Assembly (NCBI RefSeq): GCF_022809095.1
Contig: NZ_JALAZE010000003.1
Location: 62,001 to 126,000 of the forward strand
Direction: 5' to 3'
DNA: 64,000 nucleotides
Source: Bacillus kexueae
Lineage (GTDB): Bacteria > Bacillota > Bacilli > Bacillales > Aeribacillaceae
Shown here piece after piece: positions 27,351 to 35,282 of this stretch. The stretch's first letter is position 1, and each line of letters starts with the position of its first letter. Under the pieces are notes generated by a model. It searched no databases, was not told where the DNA came from, and saw only the letters and a list, made by a program, of their open reading frames with translations. Position numbers and translations under genes: made by a program.

Positions 27351-28662
27351 GATCGCAACGCGTATTATTGAAACGTGTGAAAAAATGGGAATCGAAACAG
27401 TTGCTGTTTATAGCGACGCCGATGCCAATCTCGAATTTGTCGAGAAAGCGACTCATGCCTACCGAATTGGAGAAAGTCCCGTAGCGAAATCTTATTTAAA
27501 GTCGGATACCATTTTAGAAATTGCAAAAAGAGAAAATGTGGAGGCCATTCATCCAGGATACGGATTTTTATCTGAAAATGAACAATTTGCTAGAAATGTA
27601 ATGGATGCAGGAATTACTTTCATTGGTCCATCTCCGGATGTCATTGGTCTTATGGGAGACAAAGTTGAAGCAAGAAAGAAAATGGAAGAAGCTGGCGTAC
27701 CGATTTTACCAGGAAGTTCAGAAGGTGTAAAAACATTAGAGGAAGCGAAAGTGCTCGCTGAGCAAATTGGCTACCCAGTCATGCTTAAGTCTAGTGGAGG
27801 TGGCGGTGGCATAGGAATGCAAAAGTGCCATGATGAGTCTGAACTAGAAAAAGCCTTCCAAACGACAAAAAATAGAGCTCAAGCTTATTTTGGATCAGAT
27901 AAAGTTTTTATCGAAAAGTGGATATCAAACGCACGACATGTTGAAATACAATTGTTTGCTGATTCTTTCGGAAATGTCGTTCACTTATTTGAACGTGATT
28001 GCTCTATTCAACGAAGAAACCAAAAAGTGGTGGAAGAATCTCCGTCCCCTTTCATTTCAGAAGAAACACGCCAAAAAATGTGTGAGGCAGCAATAAAAGC
28101 TGCTAAGCATGTTGGTTATGTGAATGCAGGAACCGTTGAATTTATTGTTGATGAAAACGAACATTTTTACTTTTTAGAAATGAATACGAGGTTGCAAGTA
28201 GAACATCGTGTAACGGAACTAATTACAAATATTGATTTAGTAGAATGGCAACTTCGCGTTGCGAATGGGGAGGAACTTCCGCTAAAACAGCATGAAATTC
28301 AATCAAAAGGTCATGCGATGGAGTTTCGCCTTTATGCTGAGGATCCAGTTCGCTTTTTACCTTCACCAGGTGAAATTCAAGAACTTGTGTTACCAAGATT
28401 AGAAGGAATCATTGTCGATAACGCATATCGTCAAGGAGATAAAGTTACCCCATTTTATGATCCTCTCGTTGCGAAAATCATTGTGAAAGGAATGAATCGT
28501 GACGACACCCTTTTACTTGCTAAGCAATACTTTGAAGCTGTTGTGCTAAATGGGATTAAAACGAATCTCCCGTTATTCCAAGAATTAATTGGAGATGAAG
28601 CGTTTAAAAATGGTGAATATTGCACGAATTATCTCGAAAGCCGAACGATCGCTCAATCATAA
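27319..28662 (+). CDS. Biotin carboxylase subunit of an acyl-CoA carboxylase
   Basis: A 447-residue AccC-type ATP-grasp enzyme that carboxylates biotin using bicarbonate and ATP. It begins KKVLIANRGEIATRI, has the glycine-rich ATP loop KSSGGGGGIGMQ, and the signature EMNTRLQVEHRVTELIT at about residues 285-301. I start at TTG 27319, which has AAAGGGGG 7 bp upstream and gives the family's normal N-terminus; ATG 27295 is an alternative. It is the first gene of a three-gene set with a free-standing carrier, unlike fused MCC/PCC alpha subunits. Confidence 0.92.
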   Translation: MKKVLIANRGEIATRIIETCEKMGIETVAVYSDADANLEFVEKATHAYRIGESPVAKSYLKSDTILEIAKRENVEAIHPGYGFLSENEQFARNVMDAGITFIGPSPDVIGLMGDKVEARKKMEEAGVPILPGSSEGVKTLEEAKVLAEQIGYPVMLKSSGGGGGIGMQKCHDESELEKAFQTTKNRAQAYFGSDKVFIEKWISNARHVEIQLFADSFGNVVHLFERDCSIQRRNQKVVEESPSPFISEETRQKMCEAAIKAAKHVGYVNAGTVEFIVDENEHFYFLEMNTRLQVEHRVTELITNIDLVEWQLRVANGEELPLKQHEIQSKGHAMEFRLYAEDPVRFLPSPGEIQELVLPRLEGIIVDNAYRQGDKVTPFYDPLVAKIIVKGMNRDDTLLLAKQYFEAVVLNGIKTNLPLFQELIGDEAFKNGEYCTNYLESRTIAQS

Positions 28663-28688
28663 TTTTCGAATAAATGGAGGAATAGAAG

Positions 28689-28904
28689 ATGCAAGAAATT
28701 AAATCTACGATGGCAGGAACAGTATTAAATATTCACGTTTCAAAAGGGGATGAAGTAACAGTTGGTCAAGATGTACTTACGTTAGAATCGATGAAGATGG
28801 AAATTCCTGTTCAAAGTGAAGGGACAGGAGTCGTTGATGAGGTAAAAGTACAAATTGGTGATTTTGTAAACGAGGGCGATGTTTTATTAACGATTTCGAA
28901 ATAA
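28689..28904 (+). CDS. Free-standing biotin carboxyl carrier protein (biotinyl domain)
   Basis: A 71-residue single biotinyl domain. The biotinylation site lies in LESMKMEIPV, where Lys at about residue 36 accepts biotin; Ser replaces the usual Ala before MKM. It resembles YngHB of B. subtilis in size. It carries carboxybiotin between the two flanking enzymes. AATGGAGGAATAG precedes the ATG, 26 bp after the biotin carboxylase gene. Confidence 0.93.
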   Translation: MQEIKSTMAGTVLNIHVSKGDEVTVGQDVLTLESMKMEIPVQSEGTGVVDEVKVQIGDFVNEGDVLLTISK

Positions 28905-28917
28905 GGGGGGGATGAAG

Positions 28918-30459
28918 ATGATGAAAACCGATCATTTAGACAATCAATTGAAAGAGCGGATTGAAGAAGTATACAAAGGTGGTCATGCAAAGTATCATGA
29001 AAAATTAAAACAACAAAATAAATTATTTGTCCGCGAACGATTGTCACTATTATTTGATAATGGAACATATAAGGAAGATGGACTATTTGCTAACTACGAA
29101 GCGGGAGATTTACCGGCGGATGGTGTCGTAACTGCGATTGGAAAAATAAATGGACAAACGGTATGTGTTATGGCAAATGATTCAACGGTAAAGGCTGGCT
29201 CGTGGGGGGCGCGAACAGTTGAGAAAATTATCCGTATTCAAGAAACGGCTGAAAAACTTTGTGTTCCCCTTTTATACTTGGTGGATTCAGCTGGTGCGAG
29301 AATTACAGATCAGATTGACATGTTTCCGAATCGCCGTGGAGCTGGACGAATCTTTTATAATCAAGTGAAATTATCTGGAAAGATTCCGCAGGTTTGTTTA
29401 TTGTTTGGACCTTCTGCAGCTGGGGGAGCTTATATCCCTGCTTTCTGTGATATCGTTATTATGGTAGATGGAAATGCCTCCATGTATTTAGGTTCTCCAA
29501 GAATGGCGGAAAAGGTGATTGGAGAAAAGGTTACGTTAGAAGAGATGGGCGGCGCAAAAATGCATTGTTCTGTAAGTGGATGTGGGGATGTCCTTGCAAG
29601 TGATGAAAAAGAAGCGATTATGCTGGCGCGAAATTACCTCTCCTACTTTCCATCTAACTATAAGGAAAAAACGGAAAAAGTAACTCCGAAATTGCCGATA
29701 GAAGGAAGAACATTGGCTGAGATTGTACCAGAAAATCAAAACGTTCCATTTGATATGTATGAGTTTATTAATGGATTGATTGATGAAGGTAGCTTTTTTG
29801 AAATTAAAAAGCTCTTTGCACCAGAATTAATTACAGGATTAGCAAGAATTGACGGACATGTTGTTGGAATTGTTGCGAATCAGCCACGTGTAAAAGGCGG
29901 GGTATTATTTGTTGATTCAGCTGATAAAGCAGCCAAGTTCATTCAACTATGTGACGCATATCATATTCCGCTTCTTTTCTTAGCGGACGTTCCGGGCTTT
30001 ATGATAGGAACGAAGGTAGAGCGGGCAGGTATTATTCGTCACGGTGCGAAAATGATTGCGGCAATGAGCTCAGCGACGGTTCCAAAAATTTCAGTTATTG
30101 TTCGTAAGGCGTATGGAGCAGGATTATATGCGATGGCTGGACCTGCTTTTGAACCGGATGTTTGTTTAGCGCTTCCTACTGCTCAAATTGCGGTAATGGG
30201 ACCTGAAGCAGCTGTAAATGCAGTATATTCAAATAAAATTAATGAAATCGATGATCCGAAAGAGAAAATCGCATTTGTGCAACAAAAACAAAAAGAATAT
30301 AAAGAGCACATCGATATTTATAAACTAGCTTCAGAGCTTATCGTAGATGGAATAGTAAGTGCTAATGAATTACGAGATGAATTAAGCACACGACTTGACT
30401 ATTATGAAACAAAACAATTAAAATTTACAGATCGTAAACACCCGGTTTATCCGGTATAA
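28918..30459 (+). CDS. Acyl-CoA carboxylase carboxyltransferase (beta) subunit
   Basis: A 513-residue carboxyltransferase with N- and C-terminal crotonase-like domains. Conserved segments are LLFGPSAAGGAYIPAFCD (about 163-180), the biotin-side GIVANQPRVKGGVLF, and GIIRHGAKMIAA followed by GAGLYAMAGPAFEPD. It transfers CO2 from carboxybiotin to an acyl-CoA. The acceptor (propionyl-, methylcrotonyl- or another acyl-CoA) is not decided by what I can see. The start at 28918 has GGGGGG 6 bp upstream; 28912 and 28921 are alternatives. A hairpin terminator follows. Confidence 0.9.
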   Translation: MMKTDHLDNQLKERIEEVYKGGHAKYHEKLKQQNKLFVRERLSLLFDNGTYKEDGLFANYEAGDLPADGVVTAIGKINGQTVCVMANDSTVKAGSWGARTVEKIIRIQETAEKLCVPLLYLVDSAGARITDQIDMFPNRRGAGRIFYNQVKLSGKIPQVCLLFGPSAAGGAYIPAFCDIVIMVDGNASMYLGSPRMAEKVIGEKVTLEEMGGAKMHCSVSGCGDVLASDEKEAIMLARNYLSYFPSNYKEKTEKVTPKLPIEGRTLAEIVPENQNVPFDMYEFINGLIDEGSFFEIKKLFAPELITGLARIDGHVVGIVANQPRVKGGVLFVDSADKAAKFIQLCDAYHIPLLFLADVPGFMIGTKVERAGIIRHGAKMIAAMSSATVPKISVIVRKAYGAGLYAMAGPAFEPDVCLALPTAQIAVMGPEAAVNAVYSNKINEIDDPKEKIAFVQQKQKEYKEHIDIYKLASELIVDGIVSANELRDELSTRLDYYETKQLKFTDRKHPVYPV

Positions 30460-30462
30460 TTG

Positions 30463-30494
30463 AAAGAATGGTGGCCGTATCGGTCACCTTCTTT
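30463..30494 (+). terminator. Terminator of the acyl-CoA carboxylase cluster
   Basis: GAA-GGTGGCCG pairs with CGGTCACC-TTC with one bulge and one wobble, followed by TTT. It is weaker than most in this window. Confidence 0.65.
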
Positions 30495-30537
30495 AAATTT
30501 ATATTAGACTTAATTTTTATACATATTACCTTCTGAT

Positions 30538-30642
30538 TTCTAGCTCCAATCGCCAACGTCTTGGGTCGTTTCGCTCCTGATGTGTCGGCTCTCTTCTCCC
30601 ACTTAGGTCTTCCTGACCTTAGCCGATAGGCGGGAGCTTTGA
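30538..30642 (+). repeat. Diverged relative of repeat C
   Basis: It shares the opening TCTAGCTCCAA-CGCCA and the GGGTCG-TTTCG core with repeat C, but the rest differs. It keeps the same kind of fold: an outer AGCTCC/GGGAGCT helix, an inner CGCC/GGCG helix and an AGGTC/GACCT hairpin. It again lies downstream of a terminator on the plus strand, though about 45 bp away. Confidence 0.65.
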
Positions 30643-30698
30643 ATGTTTTAAATTAGACAATTCCTTAGCAAAGGAGATTGAAAGGGTAGGTGAGAAAG

Positions 30699-31583
30699 TT
30701 GAAAATTGGTGTTATCGGTGGAGGGGCTGTAGGGTTATTGTTAACCGCGTTTTTGTCCGAGCACTTTAATGTAACCCTATATACGCGTACAGAACAGCAA
30801 GCAGACATCATTAGGGAGAATGGAATCAAAGTAACAGGAGTTACAAAGAAATCGCTAAATCCACAACTAATTAAGAGCATCCCTCAATATCATGAAGAAG
30901 TGCTATTTGTAACGGTAAAGCAATACCATTTAACTAATATCCTTGACGAACTAGAGAAGCTTTCCGCTCGCACTATTATTTTCTTGCAAAATGGAATGTC
31001 CCATATTGAACAATTATCGAGATTAAAACAACACCAACTTTTTGTAGGTGTTGTGGAACATGGAGTGTTAAAGAAATGTGAGAATGAGGTAATCCATACT
31101 GGTGAAGGACGAATCGTTGTCGCTCCATTCCAACCGAATAATGATTATTCAATTCTTGCAACTATTTCTGAGAAAACAAATAGGGAGTTTCCGGTCCTAC
31201 TTGAAGAAGAATGGTATCCTCTACTAGCTAAAAAGTTATTAGTGAATGCGGTAATCAACCCATTAACGGCACTTTGGAAGGTGAAAAATGGTCAACTTGT
31301 AACAAACCCATCTTTTCAAAATACGGTGCATATGTTGTTTCAAGAAATATGGGGTATTTTGGAGTTAGATCATTTTGATGAATACTATGAATATTTGTTG
31401 GCGATTTGTGAAAAAACGGCTGAAAATGAATCATCCATGCTACGGGATTTAAAGCATGGAAACATAACGGAAGTCGATTCAATTTTAGGATACATTTTAA
31501 ATAGAGCAACCAGTCAAAATAAAGATGTACCGTTGACAACTTTTTTGTTTCACTCAATTAAAGGGTTAGAACGAAATTGTTAA
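30699..31583 (+). CDS. panE: 2-dehydropantoate 2-reductase (ketopantoate reductase)
   Basis: A 294-residue NADPH-dependent reductase that makes pantoate for CoA. The Rossmann motif GGGAVGLLL is at residues 7-15, and the catalytic Lys region (LLAKKLLVNAVINPLTAL) is at about 175-192. I start at TTG 30699, which gives the family opening MKIGVIGGG; GTG 30690 is an alternative. In B. subtilis this paralogue is ylbQ, next to bshC as here. Together with coaD it gives two CoA-pathway genes in the window. Confidence 0.9.
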   Translation: MKIGVIGGGAVGLLLTAFLSEHFNVTLYTRTEQQADIIRENGIKVTGVTKKSLNPQLIKSIPQYHEEVLFVTVKQYHLTNILDELEKLSARTIIFLQNGMSHIEQLSRLKQHQLFVGVVEHGVLKKCENEVIHTGEGRIVVAPFQPNNDYSILATISEKTNREFPVLLEEEWYPLLAKKLLVNAVINPLTALWKVKNGQLVTNPSFQNTVHMLFQEIWGILELDHFDEYYEYLLAICEKTAENESSMLRDLKHGNITEVDSILGYILNRATSQNKDVPLTTFLFHSIKGLERNC

Positions 31584-31601
31584 AAATGAGTGCAAAATTT
31601 T

Positions 31602-31629
31602 TTGTTTGAACTCCAATCCGTGCTATACT
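31602..31629 (+). promoter_or_regulatory. Candidate extended -10 promoter of bshC
   Basis: TTGTTT and TATACT are separated by 16 bp with TGC before the -10 (extended TGn). It lies 45 bp before the bshC start. Confidence 0.6.
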
Positions 31630-31674
31630 CAATGTCGGAAAGTAGATTATGAGTCAGAAAGGAAGTTTTATACG

Positions 31675-33300
31675 ATGGAGGTTTATGAACTCTCCCTTCC
31701 TATAAAGAATCCATTTGTAAAGGATTATGTACAAAATGAAGGGCAAATGGATCATTTTTTTGATTATTGTATTCACGATGAAGATGTATTTGAAAAGCGT
31801 TTAAAAGATGTTAAGGTGCGGACCTATAAGCGAGACGAACTTGCTCAATATTTACGAAACTATCATCGAAAGTTTCCGCAATGTGAGGCAACTATTCATA
31901 ATATTGAACGATTGAAACAGAAAGATGCTGTTGTTGTAGTCGGTGGGCAGCAAGCAGGACTTTTAACAGGACCTTTATATACAATACATAAAATCATTTC
32001 TATTATTTCTTTAGCGAAAGAACAGGAAAATAAACTAGGTGTCCCGGTAATCCCTGTTTTTTGGATTGCGGGAGAGGACCATGATTTTGAAGAAATTAAT
32101 CATGTTCATGTCTTGAATAAAAACCAAGTAAAAAAGAAGTCCATACGTCAAATTCCGATTCAAAAGAGTATGGTGTCCGACATTCGATTGGATAAAAAGG
32201 CTTGTATGGCATGGGTGCATGAAGTGTTTCAGCATTTCGGTGAAACGAATTATACGAATGACTTACTAAGAAAAATAGATGACTTCATTCAAAACTCTTA
32301 TTCTTATGTAGACTTTTTTGAGTATATTGTAATGGATCTTTTCAGTGATTCAGGACTTGTTTTAATAAATGCTGCTTCTCCAGAACTGCGTGAAATCGAA
32401 AAAGAATATTTTTATCACTTGTTAAAAGGCCATAGAGAAATCTATGATTCCGTTATGAAGCAGCAACAAAGCATGCGCGAACTTGGATACGAGCCAATCA
32501 TTGAAATGAAAGAAAATAGTGTTAACATATTCTTCCACTATGATCAAGAAAGGTTCTTGCTAAAAAAGGAAGACGAAGCAACATTCAGCATTCCTGAGCA
32601 CGGGCTTACAGTAGGGGCTGAAGAATTAGAAAAAATCTTGAGCGATTCTCCTGAGCGCTTTAGTAACAACGTAGTCACGAGACCTTTAATGCAGGAAATG
32701 TTATTGCCGACCCTTGCATTTATAGCTGGCCCAGGTGAGATTGTTTATTGGGGCGAACTTCGAGAGGCATTCTGTTCATGCCGCTTGAAAATGCCCCCAG
32801 TTGTCCCGCGTATCAATATCACTTTCATGGAACGTCACATTGAGTCGGACTTGAATGAATTGGAATTGAGTTTGGAAGAAGTGTGGGGGAAAGGCGTACA
32901 TTCGTTGAGTGAGGATTGGTTGGCAAAACAACAACCGGTAAATATTCAACCGTTTGTTGAAGAAGCGAAAGAACAAGTTGAACAAATCCACCGATCATTA
33001 AGAGAGAAAGCGTTAGAGATTGACAAAAGTCTTAAACCACTTCTTGAGAAAAATGCATTTTTTATTGAGAATCAGCTCTCTTTTGTGGAAAAAGCGGTTC
33101 GAAAACGGGTGCAAGAAAAGTATGAAAATGAATTGAATAAGTTTAGAAGAATTGAACAATCTTTATTACCGAATGGTGCTCCTCAAGAGCGAATTTGGAA
33201 TGTCTTTTACTATATCAACAAATATGGACCTGAATTCGTAAAGAACTTACAGCATCAGACATATTCCTGTAACGGAAAACATAAAGTTGTCAAAATATGA
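31675..33300 (+). CDS. bshC: Putative cysteine ligase BshC (bacillithiol biosynthesis)
   Basis: A 541-residue protein matching BshC (about 539 residues). It is proposed to add cysteine to glucosaminyl-malate in the last step of bacillithiol synthesis. Recognisable parts are VVVGGQQAGLLTGPLYTIHKIIS (about 93-115) and PVFWIAGEDHDFEEINH (about 130-146), a Rossmann-like core with a HIGH-like loop, and a C-terminal coiled coil (about 430-510). The ATG at 31675 is used; the frame's upstream part is leader. A terminator overlaps the end of the intergenic space before mraZ. Confidence 0.94.
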   Translation: MEVYELSLPIKNPFVKDYVQNEGQMDHFFDYCIHDEDVFEKRLKDVKVRTYKRDELAQYLRNYHRKFPQCEATIHNIERLKQKDAVVVVGGQQAGLLTGPLYTIHKIISIISLAKEQENKLGVPVIPVFWIAGEDHDFEEINHVHVLNKNQVKKKSIRQIPIQKSMVSDIRLDKKACMAWVHEVFQHFGETNYTNDLLRKIDDFIQNSYSYVDFFEYIVMDLFSDSGLVLINAASPELREIEKEYFYHLLKGHREIYDSVMKQQQSMRELGYEPIIEMKENSVNIFFHYDQERFLLKKEDEATFSIPEHGLTVGAEELEKILSDSPERFSNNVVTRPLMQEMLLPTLAFIAGPGEIVYWGELREAFCSCRLKMPPVVPRINITFMERHIESDLNELELSLEEVWGKGVHSLSEDWLAKQQPVNIQPFVEEAKEQVEQIHRSLREKALEIDKSLKPLLEKNAFFIENQLSFVEKAVRKRVQEKYENELNKFRRIEQSLLPNGAPQERIWNVFYYINKYGPEFVKNLQHQTYSCNGKHKVVKI

Positions 33301-33310
33301 GGATGAAAAG

Positions 33311-33346
33311 AAAAAAATCCTGTGTAAAACAGGGTTTTTTTTTATT
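33311..33346 (+). terminator. Terminator of bshC
   Basis: AATCCTGT pairs with ACAGGGTT (one wobble), flanked by A7 and T9 runs. Confidence 0.85.
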
Positions 33347-33368
33347 TCCATAAATAGTACAATATAGT
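33340..33368 (+). promoter_or_regulatory. Candidate promoter of the dcw cluster
   Basis: TATAGT at 33363-33368 makes a reasonable -10, with a weak -35 (TTTTAT) 17 bp upstream overlapping the bshC terminator tail. The MraZ box array starts 2 bp after the -10. Confidence 0.45.
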
Positions 33369-33369
33369 T

Positions 33370-33418
33370 GTGGAGAAAAGTGGGGGAAAGTGGTGAGTTT
33401 AGGGTAGAAAGTGGGGAC
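33370..33418 (+). promoter_or_regulatory. MraZ-type operator: helically phased GTGG repeats
   Basis: GTGGAG, GTGGGG and GTGGTG start at 33370, 33380 and 33390, exactly 10 bp apart. A degenerate TAGGG is near 33400 and a further GTGGGGAC at 33411. AAAGTGG/TGGG direct repeats upstream of mraZ are the known binding sites of MraZ, so autoregulation of the dcw cluster is expected. Confidence 0.8.
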
Positions 33419-33423
33419 ATCGT

Positions 33424-33855
33424 ATGTTCATGGGGGAATTTCATCATACAATTGATGTAAAAGGGCGCATGATTGTACCTGCTAAATTTCGAGAAGGGCT
33501 TGGGGAGACTTTTGTGTTAACGAGAGGTCTTGACCAATGCTTGTTCGGATACCCTTTAAACGAATGGCGTTTACTGGAAGAGAAATTAAAGTCGCTCCCA
33601 CTAACGAAAAAAGACGCACGTGCATTTACACGATTCTTCTTTTCAGGAGCGGTTGAATGTGAGCTTGATAAGCAGGGACGAATTAACATCACTGCACCGC
33701 TTCTAAAGTATGCTAAGTTAGAAAAAGACTGTGTGGTCATTGGAGTCTCGAATCGAATTGAATTATGGAGTAAAGAGGTTTGGGAGAAATATGTAGAAGA
33801 GCAAGAAGAATCGTTTGAAGAAATAGCTGAAAACATGATTGATTTTGATATATAA
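33424..33855 (+). CDS. mraZ: Transcriptional regulator MraZ
   Basis: A 143-residue protein with two AbrB-like SpoVT domains in tandem (about 5-47 and 76-120), which assembles into a ring and binds phased TGGG boxes. It opens [16 protein letters not shown], and the second repeat begins [12 protein letters not shown]. It is the first gene of the division and wall cluster and, in other bacteria, represses it. Its likely operator lies immediately upstream. Confidence 0.96.
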   Translation: MFMGEFHHTIDVKGRMIVPAKFREGLGETFVLTRGLDQCLFGYPLNEWRLLEEKLKSLPLTKKDARAFTRFFFSGAVECELDKQGRINITAPLLKYAKLEKDCVVIGVSNRIELWSKEVWEKYVEEQEESFEEIAENMIDFDI

Positions 33856-33962
33856 TCACTGAAATGTTGATAATAAGAATTAGAATCGGGAGTGATGGAT
33901 GTATTCTCCCATTTACAGCAATAGGTGATTTCAACTTGTGATAATTAAAGGTGGTTACAACA

Positions 33963-34901
33963 ATGTTTGAACATAAAACGGTACTATTAAAGGAAGCTGT
34001 GGACGGGTTAAACATAAAACCCGATGGAATTTATGTTGACTGCACTTTAGGCGGTGCCGGCCATAGCTTTGAAATTGCTTCTAGACTAACAGAGGGTGGA
34101 CGTCTGATCGCTTTTGACCAAGATGATTTCGCATTAATGCATGCAAAAGAGAGACTAGCTCCATACTCAGAACGGGTAACTTTCATTAAAAGTAATTTTC
34201 GTTTTTTAACGGAAAAGCTATCTGAACTTGGAATTGAAAGTGTGGATGGAATTTTATTTGACTTAGGCGTTTCCTCTCCTCAATTAGATACACCTGAGAG
34301 AGGGTTTAGTTATCATCATGACGCACCTTTAGATATGAGAATGGATCAAGACCAATCGTTCTCTGCTTACGACGTCGTAAATGAATGGTCGTATGAGCAA
34401 TTAGTGAAAATATTTTTCCAGTATGGAGAAGAAAAATTTTCAAAACAAATTGCTCGTAAAATCGAGTCATCTCGTCAAATCAAACCTATTGAAACAACAG
34501 GCGAACTCGTTGAAATTATTAAAGAAGCGATTCCAGCGCCTGCTCGCCGAAAAGGTGGTCATCCAGCAAAACGGATTTTTCAAGCGATTCGCATTGCTGT
34601 GAACGATGAGCTAAAAGTGTTTGAAGAAGCCATTGAACAAGCTATTGCTTTATTAAATCCGAAAGGTCGCGTTTCAGTTATTACCTTCCATTCACTTGAA
34701 GATCGAATCTGTAAGGTAACATTTAAAAAAGCGGCCGAGACACCTCCGTTACCACCGAATTTACCAGTGATACCTGAAGAATTTAAACCAAAGGTTAAAG
34801 TTATCACACGGAAGCCGATTATACCAAGTGAAGAAGAACTTGAAGACAACAATCGAGCTAGATCTGCAAAACTTCGTATTGCGGAAAAAGTTGATTATTA
34901 A
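33963..34901 (+). CDS. rsmH: 16S rRNA cytosine(1402)-N4 methyltransferase
   Basis: A 312-residue SAM-dependent enzyme. It has the N-terminal [13 protein letters not shown], the SAM loop [15 protein letters not shown] (about 26-40), and [14 protein letters not shown] (about 97-110). It methylates C1402 in the ribosomal decoding site. The ATG at 33963 has AAAGGTGG upstream; the frame's first four codons are excluded. It sits 107 bp after mraZ and 16 bp before ftsL. Confidence 0.96.
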   Translation: MFEHKTVLLKEAVDGLNIKPDGIYVDCTLGGAGHSFEIASRLTEGGRLIAFDQDDFALMHAKERLAPYSERVTFIKSNFRFLTEKLSELGIESVDGILFDLGVSSPQLDTPERGFSYHHDAPLDMRMDQDQSFSAYDVVNEWSYEQLVKIFFQYGEEKFSKQIARKIESSRQIKPIETTGELVEIIKEAIPAPARRKGGHPAKRIFQAIRIAVNDELKVFEEAIEQAIALLNPKGRVSVITFHSLEDRICKVTFKKAAETPPLPPNLPVIPEEFKPKVKVITRKPIIPSEEELEDNNRARSAKLRIAEKVDY

Positions 34902-34917
34902 GGAGGTTTAAGGATTT

Positions 34918-35277
34918 ATGAGCAATTTAGCCGTTAAGATCCAAGAGCGGAAACAAAATGAACAGTCGAAACAAGTCCAACAAAAAGTAGTTGTTCAAAA
35001 GCGTCCTTTATTCACACTAGGTGAAAAAATGTTGTTTGGCATGTTTATGATGATTGTTGTATTCGGTGCCGTGTTTATTTTGTCAAATCAAGTAAAGTTA
35101 TACGAAGTGAACAAAGATATTCAAGCGCTTGAAGCGAAAGTAAACGAACAACAAAAAGTGAACAATGACCTTCTTATTCAACAAGATGAATTAAGCAATC
35201 CTGAACGTATCTGGGCGAAAGCAAAAGAATTAGGGCTTACATTAAATCCAAATAACGTAAAAGGTGTACAGGACTGA
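34918..35277 (+). CDS. ftsL: Cell division protein FtsL
   Basis: A 119-residue bitopic protein. The cytoplasmic N-terminus is rich in Gln and Lys, a single transmembrane helix lies at about 39-59, and an extracellular leucine-zipper coiled coil follows (about 62-105). It forms the FtsL-DivIC-DivIB complex that activates septal wall synthesis. AAGGAGG lies 10 bp before the ATG. Confidence 0.93.
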   Translation: MSNLAVKIQERKQNEQSKQVQQKVVVQKRPLFTLGEKMLFGMFMMIVVFGAVFILSNQVKLYEVNKDIQALEAKVNEQQKVNNDLLIQQDELSNPERIWAKAKELGLTLNPNNVKGVQD

Positions 35278-35282
35278 TCGAT

